Shown: positions 22,813 through 35,344, numbered from the stretch's first letter. The stretch: DNA of 64,000 nucleotides from Pseudomonadota bacterium (GCA_021783995.1 JAJXTH010000006.1:30481-94480); one strand, 5' to 3'. Notes: generated from the letters alone by a model not told the origin. Program-made: numbers and translations.

Positions 22813-23451
22813 ATGGCAGCACTGGATTTGCAGGAACAGGAACAGATCGACATGCTCAAGGCATGGTGGAAGGACAACAGCAACTGGGTGCTGGGCATCG
22901 CCATCGCCGCTCTGATTGCCGTGGTCGGCTGGCGCGGCTGGCAGTCCTATCAGGCCAGTCAGGCAACTCAGGCAGCCACGCTCTATCAACAATTCGTCGA
23001 GCAGCTTTCAAGCAACGACGCAAAAAGGGTAAACGATGCCGCTGCCGCGGTGATGGACAAATACGCAAGCAGCGCTTATGCGCCGCGCGCTGCGCTGATC
23101 GCAGCGCAAGTGAACGAGATGGGCAAGGATGCGGCGCGAGCCAAAACGCAATTGCAATGGGTCATCGATCATGCAAAGGAGGACGATCTGAAAAGCGTTG
23201 CGGTACTGCGGATGGCCTCGCTCCTTCTGGATGCGAAAGACGATGCGGGCGCGCTCAAGGTGCTCGAAGAAAAGCATCCTGCATCATTCGACGCCTTGTA
23301 TTCGGACATGAAGGGCGACGTGATGGCGGCAGAAGGAAAGTCTGCGGAAGCGAAAGCCGCATACCGGCAGGCTTACGACAAGCTGGATAGCAAGAACAAT
23401 TATCGCAACCTGGTCCAGATGAAGATGGACGCACTCGGGGCCGCAAAATGA
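22813..23451 (+). CDS. YfgM-family membrane-anchored TPR protein
   Basis: N-terminal LDLQEQEQIDMLKAWWKDNSNWVLGIAIAALIAVVGWRGWQ; between hisS and bamB. Confidence 0.88.
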   Translation: MAALDLQEQEQIDMLKAWWKDNSNWVLGIAIAALIAVVGWRGWQSYQASQATQAATLYQQFVEQLSSNDAKRVNDAAAAVMDKYASSAYAPRAALIAAQVNEMGKDAARAKTQLQWVIDHAKEDDLKSVAVLRMASLLLDAKDDAGALKVLEEKHPASFDALYSDMKGDVMAAEGKSAEAKAAYRQAYDKLDSKNNYRNLVQMKMDALGAAK

Positions 23452-24587
23452 AAGCATTAGGCCTGCTGCTGGTGCTGCTGTCCCTAAGCGGGTGTTCGAC
23501 GATCAAGGGCTGGTTTGGCAAGGGAAAGACCGGGCCCGAACCCACGCCGCTGGTTGAATTCCATGCGACTGAAAAATTCGTCGAGCGCTGGCACAGCAAG
23601 GTGGGTGATACGGGTGGGCATGCGCTGCAACCCGCGCTCACCACCGATGCGGTTTATGGCGTGTCCGCGAAGGGTGAGATCACGCGTCTTGACCGCAAAA
23701 CCGGCAGGGAAATCTGGCATGTGAACAGCAAGATGTCTGTGTCTGCGGGGGTGGGCGCTGGGGATGGACTGTTGCTGATAGGCAGCAACAAGGGCGAAGT
23801 CGAGGCATTTGGCGAAGATGGCAAGTTGCGCTGGAAGCAGATTGTTTCCAGCGAAGTGCTGAGCACGCCACAGGTGGCAGACGGACTGGTCATCGTGCGT
23901 ACAGGAGATGGCCGCATTACGGCACTTAATGAGGCCGACGGCAAACAGCGCTGGTCCTATGATCATACCTTGCCTTCCCTGATCGTGCGCAGCCATGCGG
24001 GTGTCACGGTGCATCGTGGTATCGCCTATGTTGGATATGCGGGCGGCAAGCTGATCGCCATCAAAATCGCGGATGGTTCCGAAGCATGGGAAAACACGGT
24101 CTCCGAGCCCAGGGGAAACAATGAGATTGAACGCATCAGCGACATCACAAGCGACCCCATGGTCAGCGACAACGAGGTCTGTGCGATCGCATTCCAGGGG
24201 CGCCTGGCCTGCTATGACACGGATCAGGGAAGCCCGCTCTGGACGCGCGAAATCTCAAGCGACAAGGGATTGTTCGTGCTGCGCAAGAACATCTATCTGA
24301 CGGATTCGCAGGGGACTGTAATGGCGCTCGACAAGGACAGCGGCAGCACGGTGTGGAAGAACGAAGACCTTCTGTTGCGCCAGGTTTCCATGCCCTTTGC
24401 ACAGAATGACGTCGTTATGGTTGGGGACTACGAAGGTTACCTGCACGGCTTGAGCCGGGCAGACGGACATCTTGTCGCGCGTATCAGGCTGGATGGCAGC
24501 ACATCAGGCGTGATACCCGTCGAGATGGACAATGGCATGCTGCTGGAAACGCAAGGCGGCATAATCTATTCTCTGTCCATACAATAG
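23448..24587 (+). CDS. bamB: Outer membrane assembly lipoprotein BamB
   Basis: Lipobox LLSLSGCST; PQQ-like beta-propeller repeats (YGVSAKGEITRLDRKTGREIWHVN...). Confidence 0.95.
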   Translation: MKALGLLLVLLSLSGCSTIKGWFGKGKTGPEPTPLVEFHATEKFVERWHSKVGDTGGHALQPALTTDAVYGVSAKGEITRLDRKTGREIWHVNSKMSVSAGVGAGDGLLLIGSNKGEVEAFGEDGKLRWKQIVSSEVLSTPQVADGLVIVRTGDGRITALNEADGKQRWSYDHTLPSLIVRSHAGVTVHRGIAYVGYAGGKLIAIKIADGSEAWENTVSEPRGNNEIERISDITSDPMVSDNEVCAIAFQGRLACYDTDQGSPLWTREISSDKGLFVLRKNIYLTDSQGTVMALDKDSGSTVWKNEDLLLRQVSMPFAQNDVVMVGDYEGYLHGLSRADGHLVARIRLDGSTSGVIPVEMDNGMLLETQGGIIYSLSIQ

Positions 24588-24617
24588 ACAGGTTCGCGGA
24601 ATTACAGGATCAGAATA

Positions 24618-26027
24618 ATGTTGCCCACACTTGTATTGGTTGGTCGTCCCAATGTGGGAAAATCCACATTGTTCAACCGCCTGACGCGCAGCCGGGATGC
24701 GCTGGTCGCCGATCTGCCGGGGCTCACCCGGGACCGTCATTATGGCAGAGGGCGCGTGGGCGAGCGTCCATACCTGGTCGTCGACACAGGCGGCCTGGAG
24801 CCTGTAGCCAAAGACGGCATCATGTTCGAAATGGCTAGACAAAGCCGGCAGGCTGTAGACGAGGCGGACGCGGTGCTGTTCCTGGTGGATGGGCGAGCAG
24901 GCTGCATGCCTCAGGATCTGATCATCGCCAGCGAGCTGCGCAAGACCGGGAAACCGATACTGCTCCTGGTGAACAAGGCCGAAGGCATGGCGCGCGCCCG
25001 TGTTACCGCGGAATTTTACGAGCTAGGACTGGGGGAGCCCTATCCGATTTCTTCCGCGCATGGCGATAACGTCGAAGAAATAATCGAGATCGCGCTCGAG
25101 AGGTTTTCCGAAGTGGCTGAAGAGGAAACGGCGCAGGAGAACAAGCCACCCAAGCTTGCGATCGTGGGGCGTCCCAATGTCGGCAAATCCACACTGGTCA
25201 ATGCGATTCTGGGGGAGCAGCGCGTGATCGCGTTCGACCAGCCGGGCACCACGCGCGACAGCATCTACATAGACTTCGAACGCAACGGCAAGCACTACAC
25301 CATCATAGACACGGCAGGGGTGCGCCGCCGCGGCAAGATAGACGAGGCGATCGAGAAATTCTCCGTCATCAAGACCATGCAGGCGATCGAGGACGCCAAC
25401 GTGGTGGTTCTGGTTGTGGATGCAAGGGATCAGATCACAGAACAGGATGCGCACGTCGCCGACTTCGTGCTGCAGGCCGGGCGTGCTCTGGTGCTGGCTG
25501 TCAACAAGTGGGATGGGCTGGACAATCACCAGCGCGAAATGGTGAAGAACGATATCGAACGCAAGCTGCATTTCCTGGGATTTGCAAAACGACATTACAT
25601 TTCGGCGCTGAATGGAAACGGTATAGCTAACGTGCTGAAATCAGTGGACGAGGCCTATGAGGCCGCGATGGCCAAGCTTTCTACGCCCAAGCTTACCCGC
25701 GCGCTGATCGGCGCAATCGAGAAACAGGCGCCGCCCAAGGTCGGGCGCTTCCTGCCCAAGATGCGCTATGCGCATCAGGGCGGAAGCAATCCGCCGCTGA
25801 TCGTGATACACGGCAGCGGGCTGGACAATGTGCCTGCAAGCTATACGCGCTATCTCGAGCGCACCTTCGCGGAAGTCTTCCGGTTGCAGGGCACGCCGCT
25901 CAAGATCCAATACAATTCGAGCAAGAATCCCTTCGAAGGAAAAAAGCCCAGGCCATTGACCGAGGCCGAGCAGCGCGCGGCACATAGGGCAAGGATACGC
26001 GGCCGCAAGCTTTACGGGAAACAATAA
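24618..26027 (+). CDS. der: Ribosome-associated GTPase Der (EngA)
   Basis: Two G domains ([14 protein letters not shown] and [14 protein letters not shown]), KH-like C-terminus. Confidence 0.97.
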   Translation: MLPTLVLVGRPNVGKSTLFNRLTRSRDALVADLPGLTRDRHYGRGRVGERPYLVVDTGGLEPVAKDGIMFEMARQSRQAVDEADAVLFLVDGRAGCMPQDLIIASELRKTGKPILLLVNKAEGMARARVTAEFYELGLGEPYPISSAHGDNVEEIIEIALERFSEVAEEETAQENKPPKLAIVGRPNVGKSTLVNAILGEQRVIAFDQPGTTRDSIYIDFERNGKHYTIIDTAGVRRRGKIDEAIEKFSVIKTMQAIEDANVVVLVVDARDQITEQDAHVADFVLQAGRALVLAVNKWDGLDNHQREMVKNDIERKLHFLGFAKRHYISALNGNGIANVLKSVDEAYEAAMAKLSTPKLTRALIGAIEKQAPPKVGRFLPKMRYAHQGGSNPPLIVIHGSGLDNVPASYTRYLERTFAEVFRLQGTPLKIQYNSSKNPFEGKKPRPLTEAEQRAAHRARIRGRKLYGKQ

Positions 26028-26053
26028 GCGTCTGATGTTGCACGGGAGGGCAT

Positions 26054-27322
26054 GTGTCAAACGAGGCAATCATCACGATAGACAGCCAGCGGCTGCAGCC
26101 TGGCATGTATGTTTATATCGATCTTGGCTGGATGGATCATCCTTTTCCACTGAACCGTTTCAAGGTCAGGTCTGAAGAACAGATACGCACCATACGCGGG
26201 CTGGGTATAAAACATATCCGCTACAGCCCAGAGCTAAGTGATACGCTGCCGTTGCCGCTGGAAGAAGAAAAAGTTGCGCAGTCTTTGCCTTCCGAGCCTG
26301 TGACATCACCCGAGGTGGAAGCCATGATGGCAGAGAAGCGGGCGCGCAAGGAGCGCCTGCTGCAGCATAGGGCAAAGGTAACCGAGTGCGAAAGAAAGGT
26401 GGCCAATGCTGCACGTCTGATGCGCGGCATCAACAACGATATTTTCTCAAAGCCGCAGGCATGCATGGAAACGGCAAGCCAACTGATGGATGATTTTGTC
26501 GAGACACTGATGGGGGATAGCGGGAGCATCCTGTTTGCGCTGAACGACAAGTCGGCCGGCGAAGAGATCTATATGCACTCGGTCAATGTTTCCGTTCTGG
26601 CCGTGCTGCTCGCCAAGGAACTGAATCTGAGCCCGATCGAAATCAAGCTGGTTGGCATGGGCTGCCTATTCCACGATATCGGCAAGCTTGATATCCCGGG
26701 CAAGGTGACGATGAAGACAGATCCGCTTACTGCGGCGGAGAAGTCGTTGCTGCAGGAGCATACCAATTTCGGCCTGAAAATCGCGCGCAATGCGAAACTG
26801 GATGCCGGTGCATTGGCCATCGTGAATCAGCACCACGAATTCATCGACGGCTCAGGCTATCCGAACAGGCTGACACAGGACAAGATTTCACCGCTTGCGC
26901 AGCTGGTTGCCATCATCAACCTGTATGACAACCTCTGCAACCCGCTCAACCCGGCCAGCGCGTTCACCCCCCACGAAGCGCTTTCCACTCTGTTCACACA
27001 GTACAAGGGAAAGTTGAATGCGACGATGCTGCAGGTTTTCATCAGGTTCATGGGGGTTTATCCGCCAGGCAGCATCGTCAGTCTATCGAACGGCGCCATA
27101 GGCATGGTGATTTCAGTTTCATCCAGAAAGCCGCTCAAGCCGACGTTGCTGATCTACGATTCCGGCGTGCCCAAGGAAGAGGCGATAATACTGGATTTGG
27201 AGACACTGCCAGACGTGTCGATCGACAGGGGAATCCGACCCAGCCTTCTGTCACCTGACATCTTTGCGTATCTGAATCCAAGACAGCGCGCCACTTATTT
27301 CTTCGATGCCAGCAGGAAATAG
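26054..27322 (+). CDS. HD-GYP domain protein with N-terminal DUF3391 (candidate c-di-GMP phosphodiesterase)
   Basis: DUF3391-like start (IDSQRLQPGMYVYIDLGWMDHPFPLNRFKV); FHDIGKLDIPGKV; NQHHEFIDGSGYPN. Confidence 0.9.
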   Translation: MSNEAIITIDSQRLQPGMYVYIDLGWMDHPFPLNRFKVRSEEQIRTIRGLGIKHIRYSPELSDTLPLPLEEEKVAQSLPSEPVTSPEVEAMMAEKRARKERLLQHRAKVTECERKVANAARLMRGINNDIFSKPQACMETASQLMDDFVETLMGDSGSILFALNDKSAGEEIYMHSVNVSVLAVLLAKELNLSPIEIKLVGMGCLFHDIGKLDIPGKVTMKTDPLTAAEKSLLQEHTNFGLKIARNAKLDAGALAIVNQHHEFIDGSGYPNRLTQDKISPLAQLVAIINLYDNLCNPLNPASAFTPHEALSTLFTQYKGKLNATMLQVFIRFMGVYPPGSIVSLSNGAIGMVISVSSRKPLKPTLLIYDSGVPKEEAIILDLETLPDVSIDRGIRPSLLSPDIFAYLNPRQRATYFFDASRK

Positions 27323-27328
27323 TGCCAC

Positions 27329-28378
27329 TTATGCGTGCCAGCGATAGGTTGGATCCGGACGACCGTTGATAGCGTCGAGCAGCAGTTCTGCGCTGGCAGG
27401 GGACATGGTCACGCCATAGCGGAAGTGGCCGCAGTTGGCGTAGAGATTGGCAAGATGGGGATGGCGCCCGATAGTTGGAATGTTGTCAGGCGATCCGGGA
27501 CGCAAGCCTGCCCAGTGCCTTACCGGGGATGGCCAATCCGGAAACAGCGCTTGCACGCGTTTCAGGAGATGCTCCAGGGCCTCGGTCGTGGTGCTCTTGT
27601 CGAAGCCCACGTCTTCCAGCGTGCTGCCGACCAGCACATGGCCATCCTTGCGCGGGATGAAATAGACGCTCTCCTGGAGCAGGATGCTGGGAAACGGCGG
27701 CACATCGAACTTGAACAGCAGCATCTGGCCGCGTATCGGGCGCACCTCCATGCCCAGCGCATGTTCACCGAGTAGCACTTTGCTCCAGGCGCCGGCTGCG
27801 ACAATGTAGGCACCCGCAACCAGTTTTCCTTGATTTGTGTCGAGCCCGCAGATCCTGTCGCCTGATGTCTCGAAGCGCAGCGCTTCATGCTGCTCGAGTA
27901 TTCTTCCGCCCAGCATCTCGACTCTGCGGCGCAGTGCCTCCAGCAATCTGGGATTTCTCACCTGTGAGATGTCCGGCATGAAAAGCCCTTCGCCCTGCAT
28001 GCCAGGCAACAAATCATCGAGCGAAACATTCTGCAAGCGGACCTGATGCTTGCTGCACCATGCGCTTGCTCGCTCACTCTGGAAGGGAGGGAGCAGCAGC
28101 ATGCCGCATTTTTGGTATTCGGTATCTATGCCGGTGTCATCGAAAAGCTGGGCAGCGGTCTTTTCGAACATCCGCATGCTGCGCTCTGAAAGATCAGTGA
28201 CCGCAACGGTATAGTCCCATGAACAAAGCGGGGAGAGTATGCCGCCGCCCGCCCAGGATGCTTCAGCGCCTGTCGCATTGCGATCGATGAGGACAACGTT
28301 GTAACCCTCCTCGAGCAGGGCGATCGCGCTGCTCATGCCGATAGCGCCGCCGCCGATGATCAAAAAATCCGTCTTCAA
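27329..28378 (-). CDS. thiO: FAD-dependent oxidoreductase, glycine oxidase ThiO-like
   Basis: TTG start inferred at 28378 ([32 protein letters not shown]), TTGA overlap with ispH stop; C-terminal [21 protein letters not shown]. Confidence 0.8.
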   Translation of the reverse strand: MKTDFLIIGGGAIGMSSAIALLEEGYNVVLIDRNATGAEASWAGGGILSPLCSWDYTVAVTDLSERSMRMFEKTAAQLFDDTGIDTEYQKCGMLLLPPFQSERASAWCSKHQVRLQNVSLDDLLPGMQGEGLFMPDISQVRNPRLLEALRRRVEMLGGRILEQHEALRFETSGDRICGLDTNQGKLVAGAYIVAAGAWSKVLLGEHALGMEVRPIRGQMLLFKFDVPPFPSILLQESVYFIPRKDGHVLVGSTLEDVGFDKSTTTEALEHLLKRVQALFPDWPSPVRHWAGLRPGSPDNIPTIGRHPHLANLYANCGHFRYGVTMSPASAELLLDAINGRPDPTYRWHA

Positions 28379-29298
28379 GCCTGCAAGGCCTTGGGCAGGG
28401 GGAAGGTGACGTTCTCGGTGATGCCTGCAAGTTCGGTGATATGTGCGGCACCGAATTCCTGCAGTCTCGCGATCACGCCCTGCACTAGCACTTCGGGAGC
28501 GGATGCGCCGGCCGTCACGCCTACCATGCGCTTTCGCGTGAACCATGCAGGATCCAGCCCGTTTGCATCGTCCACGAGATAAGCGGGGATGCCTACGTTT
28601 GCGGCGACTTCTCGCAGCCGGTTGGAATTGGAACTGTTCGGGGAACCCACGACGACGACCGCATCGCATTGCTTGACCAAGAGTTTCACCGCGTCCTGAC
28701 GGTTCTGTGTCGCATAGCAGATGTCGTCCTTCTTGGGCCCGGTGATGAAGGGAAAACGGTTTTTCAGTGCGGCGATGATGTTGCTTGCGTCGTCCATGGA
28801 CAGCGTGGTCTGCGTGACATAGGACAGATTTTTTTCATCATTTACCTTGAGATTCGCCACCTGCTCGGGAGATTCAACCAGATACATGCCCGAGTCTGCC
28901 TGTCCCATCGTGCCTTCCACTTCAGGATGGCCCTTGTGGCCTATCATGATGATCTCCTTTTCCTGCTTGCGCAGGCGGGAAACCTCGATGTGCACCTTGG
29001 TGACCAGCGGGCAGGTTGCATCGAATACGGTGAGGCCGCGGGTCTGGGCTTCGGCGCGAACGGCCTGGGATACGCCGTGTGCGCTGAAGATCAGGATGCT
29101 GCCCGAAGGTACTTCATTCAGGTCCTCGATGAAAATCGCCCCTTTGCTGCGCAGGCCGTCCACCACGAACTTGTTGTGCACGACTTCATGCCGCACATAG
29201 ATGGGCGCGCCGTGCAGTTCCAGTGCGCGTTCGACGATTTCGATCGCCCGGTCCACGCCGGCACAAAATCCGCGCGGATTAGCTAACAGCAGATCCAT
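28375..29298 (-). CDS. ispH: 4-hydroxy-3-methylbut-2-enyl diphosphate reductase
   Basis: [49 protein letters not shown]. Confidence 0.97.
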   Translation of the reverse strand: MDLLLANPRGFCAGVDRAIEIVERALELHGAPIYVRHEVVHNKFVVDGLRSKGAIFIEDLNEVPSGSILIFSAHGVSQAVRAEAQTRGLTVFDATCPLVTKVHIEVSRLRKQEKEIIMIGHKGHPEVEGTMGQADSGMYLVESPEQVANLKVNDEKNLSYVTQTTLSMDDASNIIAALKNRFPFITGPKKDDICYATQNRQDAVKLLVKQCDAVVVVGSPNSSNSNRLREVAANVGIPAYLVDDANGLDPAWFTRKRMVGVTAGASAPEVLVQGVIARLQEFGAAHITELAGITENVTFPLPKALQA

Positions 29299-29779
29299 GT
29301 TTTTTCTCCATGAGGCTTTGCCAGATCAAGAAGCCTGCGCCGCAAGTGATCGCGGAATCGGCAAGATTGAAGGCGGGAAAATAGTGTTCGTTCCAGTGGA
29401 ACAGCAGAAAATCGATCACATAGCCGTAGTTGATACGGTCTATCAGGTTGCCCAAAGCGCCGCCCAGGATCAGGGAGAGCGCAAAGGGGAAAAGAATTTC
29501 GTTCGCGTGTTTCTTCAACAGCCATGTGATGGAAGCCGAGGCGATGATCGCTATCAAAGTGAAAAGCCAGCGCTGCATGCCGCCCGCATCGCTTAAGAAA
29601 CTGAATGCGGCGCCTGTGTTGTGCATCAGAGTGAGATCAAACACGCTGAAGATCCTCACGTCTTCCTGGTTGGCAAAATGGCTGACGATCCAAAATTTGC
29701 TGATCTGATCGAGCAAGATGACCAATGCGGAAAGCGAGAGCCAGCGGCTAAGCATAGCTTCTATCCTCGCCTTCGCCAT
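29279..29779 (-). CDS. lspA: Lipoprotein signal peptidase (start may be 29755)
   Basis: [50 protein letters not shown]. Confidence 0.95.
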   Translation of the reverse strand: MAKARIEAMLSRWLSLSALVILLDQISKFWIVSHFANQEDVRIFSVFDLTLMHNTGAAFSFLSDAGGMQRWLFTLIAIIASASITWLLKKHANEILFPFALSLILGGALGNLIDRINYGYVIDFLLFHWNEHYFPAFNLADSAITCGAGFLIWQSLMEKKHGSAVS

Positions 29780-32603
29780 ACAAATTGCTCACGCAGCGTC
29801 CGCACAGGGTGGGGTGTGCTGCCTCTATGCCGACATCCCCGCGGTAATGCCAGCAGCGCTCGCATTTTTCATGAAGGCTGGCGGATACATCCACCCTGGA
29901 TTCTTCCTTGGCAAGATGGACGTTTGCGCGTGAAGTGATGAACACGAAGCGCAGATCGTCCCCCAGGCTTGCGAGTATCTCGTAGTCATAAGCCGATGCA
30001 AATACATCCACTTCGGCTGCGAGCGCCGAGCCGATAAGACCTGCCGAACGCGCTTCCTCGAGCTGCTTGTTGACGCGGTTGCGCCAGGTCTCTATGGTTT
30101 GCCAGGCGTTGATGCCGGATTCAGACATGTTCGATTCGGGCAATGCATGCCACAGTCCTTCGAACACGCTCTCTTCATCCTTGCCGTTCAGGATTGCCCA
30201 GGCTTCTTCTCCGGTAAAGCTCAGGATGGGCGAGATCAGCCGGGTCAGCGCATGCGTTATGTGATAAAGCGCATTCTGGGCGGAGCGGCGCGCGCGCGAA
30301 TTCTCGCCTGCCGTATAGAGGCGGTCCTTCAGGATGTCCAGATAGAAGCTGCCCAGGGTTTCGGAGCAATAGCCCATCAGCTTTTGCACCGCAAGATGGA
30401 ATTCATAGCTCTCGTAATCCTTGCACACTTCGTCTTGCAGTTTTCGGGTCAGATGGAGCGCATAGCGATCTAGCGTCAGCCACTGGTCGACAGGCAATGC
30501 ATCGCGTTTCATGTCGAAGTCGGAGATGTTGGCGAGCAGGAATTTCAGCGTGTTGCGGATGCGCCGATAGCTTTCCACCACGCGCTTCAAGATCTCGTCG
30601 GAGATCGTGAGTTCGCCCGAGTAATCTGTTGATGCTGTCCATAGGCGCAGGATGTCGGCGCCCAGGGTGTCGAAGATCTTTTGCGGGGCGATCACGTTGC
30701 CTTTGGATTTCGACATCTTGTGGCCGCTGCCATCGACCACGAAGCCGTGCGTCAGGAGCGCGTCATAGGGTGCGCGACCGTTGATTGCGCATCCGGTGAG
30801 CAGGGATGACTGGAACCAGCCGCGATGCTGGTCGGACCCTTCCAGATACAGGTCCGCAGGAGATCTTAGCTTTTCTCTTCTTGCAAGCACAGACGCGTGG
30901 GTCGTGCCCGAGTCGAACCATACATCCAGTGTGTGCGTGAGCTTCTTGTATTGATCCGCATCGTTACCCAGAAGTTCTGCCGGGTCCAGGCTGAACCAAG
31001 CTTCGATGCCTTGCTGTTCAACGCGCAAAGCCACTTTTTCGAGCAGCATTTTCGTGTCGGGATGCAATTCTCCGGTTTCCTTGTGCACGAAAAAAGGCAT
31101 GGGCACGCCCCAGTTGCGCTGACGCGACACGCACCAATCGGGTCGGTTCCTGATCATCGCCTCAAGGCGTGCACGGCCCCATGATGGATAGAACGCTGTT
31201 TCGTCCACGGCCCTGTTGGCAAGATCGCGCAAGGTAATTCCGCCTTGCTCGGCATGACGATTTTCATTCACCAAATTTTCGACGGCGCTATCCTGATCGC
31301 CTATCTTCCTGTTCCCCATGCCGATGAACCATTGGGGAGTGGAGCGAAAGATGATCGGCGTCTTGTGACGCCAGCAATGCGGATAGCTGTGTTGCAATTT
31401 GTTCAGGCAAAGCAGATGGCCATTTTGCTGAAGGACCTGGATGATGATGTCGTTCGCCTTCCAGACGAATACGCCTGCCAATGCGACGTCGCCGACAGGC
31501 GGAACAGAGGGCATGAATTTTCCATCGTCGCCTACCGGGTTGTCGGTCGGAAGATTGTATTTCTGTCCGACGAAATAGTCGTCCAGACCATGCGCCGGTG
31601 CGGTGTGCACAAGCCCTGTTCCAGAATCCTGGGTCACGTGCTCGCCGCAGATGATGGGAACGATGCGATCCTGAAAAGGATGCTGCAGCGGCAGCATCTC
31701 GAGCGCCTTCCCCTTGCATGTTCCGATAGATTCACCCTCGAGCTGGTAGCGCTCAAGGCAGCTTTGCAACAAATCGGAGGCGATCAGAAGAAACCCTTTC
31801 TCGGTTCTGACCAGCGTGTATTCGAAATCCGGATGTACGCTCACCGCCTGGTTTGCAGGCAATGTCCAGGGCGTGGTCGTCCAGATCACGGCATAGGCCC
31901 TTGCGGATCCTGGCAGTGAGATGTCGAAGGCGCGGCCAAGGCCGATCATGTCCTTGATCTCGAATGCGACATCGATTGCGCTGGACGTCTTGTTCTCGTA
32001 TTCGACCTCTGCTTCTGCAAGTGCAGACTGGCAATCGAGACACCAGTTGACCGGTTTGTAGCCCTGATACAGATAGCCGTGTTCGTGTATCGCACCCAAT
32101 GCGCGCATGATGTCTGCTTCGGTCTTGAAGTCCATCGTGAGATAGGGATCTTCCCATTCTCCCAGCACGCCCAGCCGCAAGAAATCCTTTTTCTGGCGAT
32201 CGATCTGTTCCAGCGCATAGGCGCGGCAGAGCTCGCGGAATTCCCTTGCAGGAATCGATTTGCCGTGCTTCTTCTCGACCTGCAGTTCGATAGGCAAACC
32301 GTGGCAGTCCCATCCGGGGACATAGGGGGCATCGAAACTAGAGAGCGTCTTGGATTTGATGATGATGTCCTTGAGGATCTTGTTCACCGCATGGCCGATG
32401 TGTATGTCACCGTTGGCATAGGGCGGGCCGTCGTGCAGGATGAACTTGGGCAATCCCTGCTTGGCTTTGCGTATTTTCTGGTAATGCCGCAATGCGTTCC
32501 AACGTTGCAGCATCTGAGGTTCGCGTTTTGCCATGTCGCCGCGCATCGGAAACGGCGTGTCGGGCAGGTTCAGCGTCTTCTTGTAATCATTCATGTTGTT
32601 CAA
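29748..32603 (-). CDS. ileS: Isoleucyl-tRNA synthetase
   Basis: HIGH-like [31 protein letters not shown]-terminal zinc motif [12 protein letters not shown]...CGRCVSNL. Confidence 0.97.
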   Translation of the reverse strand: MNNMNDYKKTLNLPDTPFPMRGDMAKREPQMLQRWNALRHYQKIRKAKQGLPKFILHDGPPYANGDIHIGHAVNKILKDIIIKSKTLSSFDAPYVPGWDCHGLPIELQVEKKHGKSIPAREFRELCRAYALEQIDRQKKDFLRLGVLGEWEDPYLTMDFKTEADIMRALGAIHEHGYLYQGYKPVNWCLDCQSALAEAEVEYENKTSSAIDVAFEIKDMIGLGRAFDISLPGSARAYAVIWTTTPWTLPANQAVSVHPDFEYTLVRTEKGFLLIASDLLQSCLERYQLEGESIGTCKGKALEMLPLQHPFQDRIVPIICGEHVTQDSGTGLVHTAPAHGLDDYFVGQKYNLPTDNPVGDDGKFMPSVPPVGDVALAGVFVWKANDIIIQVLQQNGHLLCLNKLQHSYPHCWRHKTPIIFRSTPQWFIGMGNRKIGDQDSAVENLVNENRHAEQGGITLRDLANRAVDETAFYPSWGRARLEAMIRNRPDWCVSRQRNWGVPMPFFVHKETGELHPDTKMLLEKVALRVEQQGIEAWFSLDPAELLGNDADQYKKLTHTLDVWFDSGTTHASVLARREKLRSPADLYLEGSDQHRGWFQSSLLTGCAINGRAPYDALLTHGFVVDGSGHKMSKSKGNVIAPQKIFDTLGADILRLWTASTDYSGELTISDEILKRVVESYRRIRNTLKFLLANISDFDMKRDALPVDQWLTLDRYALHLTRKLQDEVCKDYESYEFHLAVQKLMGYCSETLGSFYLDILKDRLYTAGENSRARRSAQNALYHITHALTRLISPILSFTGEEAWAILNGKDEESVFEGLWHALPESNMSESGINAWQTIETWRNRVNKQLEEARSAGLIGSALAAEVDVFASAYDYEILASLGDDLRFVFITSRANVHLAKEESRVDVSASLHEKCERCWHYRGDVGIEAAHPTLCGRCVSNLYGEGEDRSYA

Positions 32604-33522
32604 ACCATTTCTTTGCGTTTTTCACATCCGATGCGATTTGCCTGGTCAAGGCAGATACATCGGAAAATTTTTCCTCGTCGCGGAGTTTTTGCAGGAACTC
32701 CACGCGCAGATTCTTGCAATATATGTCCTGGCAGAATTCAAACAGGTGCACTTCGAGCACGGGCTTTGCGTCTTGTTTCAGTGTTGGGCGCACGCCCAGG
32801 CTCGCCACACCCCGAAGCACGCCGTAATCTGTCGCATGCACTTCGACCACGAAGATGCCCGACAAAGGCGGTCTGTTGTGTTTCATCTGCACGTTAGCGG
32901 TAGGATAGCCCAACTTTTTTCCGATGCCATCGCCGTGAACAACGCGGCCGCTGATGCTGTAGTGTCTGCCCAGATATTCGTGTGCGCGGCGCAACTGACC
33001 TGCTGCAAGCGCTGCACGCACGGCAGTGCTGGAAATGCGTACGTCGTCGTGCTTGATCGTGTGAACCGCCTGAACTTCGAAACCATGCTGCTCTGCGATC
33101 TTTTCCATCAGCGCAAAATCGCCTGCGCGCTTGCTGCCAAAACGGAAGTCGTCACCGATCAGCACATATTTTGCGTGCAGTCTTTCATGCAGCGCGTGTA
33201 TGAAATAAGCAGCGCTCATCTGGGAAAACTCGGCATCAAAACGGCAAATATGCACGCGATCTATGCCGAGCAGCGCGAACATTTCGAGTTTTTCGCGAAG
33301 GGTAGACAGCCTTGCAGGCGCATCAAGCGGGGTAAAGAACTCGCGCGGATGCGGCTCGAATATCATCACCGCAGTCTTCAGTGAGCGCGCCTTTGCTGCC
33401 ACCTTCAGTTCGTCGAGCAGGGATTGGTGGCCAAGATGCACGCCGTCGAAATTCCCGACGGTGAGCGCAACAGGATCGTGTTCAAGGCAATGGAGTCCGC
33501 GTAGTATCTGCATAGCGAGCAA
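32587..33522 (-). CDS. ribF: Bifunctional riboflavin kinase/FAD synthetase
   Basis: [54 protein letters not shown]. Confidence 0.96.
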   Translation of the reverse strand: MLAMQILRGLHCLEHDPVALTVGNFDGVHLGHQSLLDELKVAAKARSLKTAVMIFEPHPREFFTPLDAPARLSTLREKLEMFALLGIDRVHICRFDAEFSQMSAAYFIHALHERLHAKYVLIGDDFRFGSKRAGDFALMEKIAEQHGFEVQAVHTIKHDDVRISSTAVRAALAAGQLRRAHEYLGRHYSISGRVVHGDGIGKKLGYPTANVQMKHNRPPLSGIFVVEVHATDYGVLRGVASLGVRPTLKQDAKPVLEVHLFEFCQDIYCKNLRVEFLQKLRDEEKFSDVSALTRQIASDVKNAKKWFEQHE

Positions 33523-33699
33523 TTATACCGTGGGGCGTCGGGCATGTGTCATGCGTTTTCCATCGTGCGGCCACGCAGTTCGCGGGCTGAGTTTGCAAGA
33601 AAAGTCGGTTTAATTGCGTTGCCTATGGCTGGCTTGCCAGAATTCGCGGATTAAAGTATGAAGTGCAACGCCTGATACGAATTTGCGAGGGGATACGTT

Positions 33700-34347
33700 A
33701 TGCAGCACAGCCAAAAAGCCAGAATACTGATTGTGGATGACCACGCCGTCGTCAGGAGTGGTGTTGCGATGCTGATCAATCAGGAGCCAGATCTTCATGT
33801 CTGCTGTGAGGCGGATGACATTGAGAGTGCGCTATCGGCCAGCCGTTCGTGTTCGCAAGACATGGCGATAGTGGATCTCTCTTTGAATGGAATGTCTGGC
33901 TTGGAGCTTGTCAAGCAACTGCAGCTCGAGTCCCCGGATCTGCCCATACTCGTGATGTCCATGCATGATGAAGCGGTCTATGCAGAACAGGCATTGCGAG
34001 CTGGGGCGCATGGATACATCATGAAGCAGGTAGCGACAGCAACCATGTTGAAAGCGATAAGACAGTTGCTGAATGGGGGGTTGTACGTCAGTGACCAGAT
34101 GCGTTCGCGTTTGCTCAAGACAATTCGGGGAGGCAATGAATCTCCCTCTGCCAGCCGCCTGACGCCGAGCGAATTCGAGATATTGCACCTTATCGGTCTG
34201 GGGCTTGGCACCAGCCAGATCTCACAAAAACTTAATCGCAGCATCAAGACCATAGAATCACACAAGGCCAACATCAAGCGCAAACTCAACTTGAAATCAG
34301 GGAACGAGTTGATCCGTTACGCCTACAGCCTGGCAAACCAGCCATAA
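33700..34347 (+). CDS. NarL/FixJ-type response regulator (LuxR HTH)
   Basis: Receiver ILIVDDHAVVRSGVAMLI, AIVDLSLNGMSGLELV; LuxR HTH LTPSEFEILHLIGLGLGTSQISQKLNRSIKTIESHKANIKRKL. Confidence 0.93.
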   Translation: MQHSQKARILIVDDHAVVRSGVAMLINQEPDLHVCCEADDIESALSASRSCSQDMAIVDLSLNGMSGLELVKQLQLESPDLPILVMSMHDEAVYAEQALRAGAHGYIMKQVATATMLKAIRQLLNGGLYVSDQMRSRLLKTIRGGNESPSASRLTPSEFEILHLIGLGLGTSQISQKLNRSIKTIESHKANIKRKLNLKSGNELIRYAYSLANQP

Positions 34348-34387
34348 AAAACGAGCCTGATGTGCATTCAGGATCACTGACCATTTG

Positions 34388-35344
34388 TCAGGGAGATGCC
34401 TGACCTGTGGGAGTTTTGGCAAGAGGTTCAAATAAAAACGAAAACACTTTCTGACCCATGCCGCCTGCTTGCATGCTCTGGGCAAAGGAATGCCCGGAGT
34501 CTGGCAGAAACTCCACTGAATAAGGTGTCTGTATGCCCAGAGAGTCTGCCGCCTTTTTCATTGCAGCAACCCATTGTTGCGCCCGCTCAACGCGGGTTTC
34601 ACCCTGCTGCCTTGTTATGCGAAGAGACTTGTTCAACGCCGGATCCTGTTTCACATCTTCTGCCCCCACAAAAACGCGGGTCGGAATCTTCAGGAATTGC
34701 TGGGGATCGAAAATCACGCCGGACAAATCTTTGCGAGACACTTTCAAACCATAGGGATAACGCAATGTCGGGTCTGGGAAGGTATACCAACCGGCCGCAC
34801 CGATGGCCACTCTTGCCACTTTTTCAGGATGGGCCAGCGTGTAACGATGCACGAACTGTCCTCCGCCTGAGTAACCGAACAGATAGAGCTTATCTGTTCT
34901 GGCATGTGTCAGCCTTCCCACTTCGTCAACAATCTTGTCGAGTGTCAGATCGGCGCGCTGCCCGTGTCCATTGCGCCCCATGAATTGATAATCCGAGAAG
35001 GGCGGCTCTGAAAAGTACGGCGCGATCATCACCACCCCGTAATGCTCCGCAAGACCGGCATACATATATGCCTGTTCGATCGCATCGCGCGAGATACCAT
35101 GCACCGTCACAAAAACGGGCGCATTCTCGCCGCCCTTGCTTGGAACATAAAGAAGATATGCCGGGCCGGAATGATCCTCCAGCGTTCTGATCATCATCAC
35201 CCCGTTCTGGAGCGCTTCATTGATGTCCTTTGCCTGTGCAAGCTGGAGGCACAGGAAAATTGCGGCAAGCAAAAAAATGGCCTTGAATTTCCATGCGCTA
35301 TCGAGACGGAGCCTCTCAGATGGTCCGAAGAAAGGTTTTAGCAT
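34388..35344 (-). CDS. Alpha/beta hydrolase, esterase/PHB-depolymerase-like, secreted or membrane anchored
   Basis: N-terminal hydrophobic segment; nucleophile motif FGYSGGGQFVHRY; C-terminal LPDSGHSFAQSM. Confidence 0.75.
   Translation of the reverse strand: MLKPFFGPSERLRLDSAWKFKAIFLLAAIFLCLQLAQAKDINEALQNGVMMIRTLEDHSGPAYLLYVPSKGGENAPVFVTVHGISRDAIEQAYMYAGLAEHYGVVMIAPYFSEPPFSDYQFMGRNGHGQRADLTLDKIVDEVGRLTHARTDKLYLFGYSGGGQFVHRYTLAHPEKVARVAIGAAGWYTFPDPTLRYPYGLKVSRKDLSGVIFDPQQFLKIPTRVFVGAEDVKQDPALNKSLRITRQQGETRVERAQQWVAAMKKAADSLGIQTPYSVEFLPDSGHSFAQSMQAGGMGQKVFSFLFEPLAKTPTGQASP

Noticed and set aside
28379-28669. N-terminal extension of the thiO ORF
   Set aside because: Lies inside ispH in another frame; FAD-binding homology starts at the TTG at 28378.
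31245-31919. 224-aa + strand ORF antisense to ileS
   Set aside because: Shadow ORF within the long conserved ileS gene.
34350-34390. Possible terminator between the LuxR-type regulator and the hydrolase gene
   Set aside because: Only a 5-bp stem (CCTGA/TCAGG) with no clear T-tract; too weak to list.
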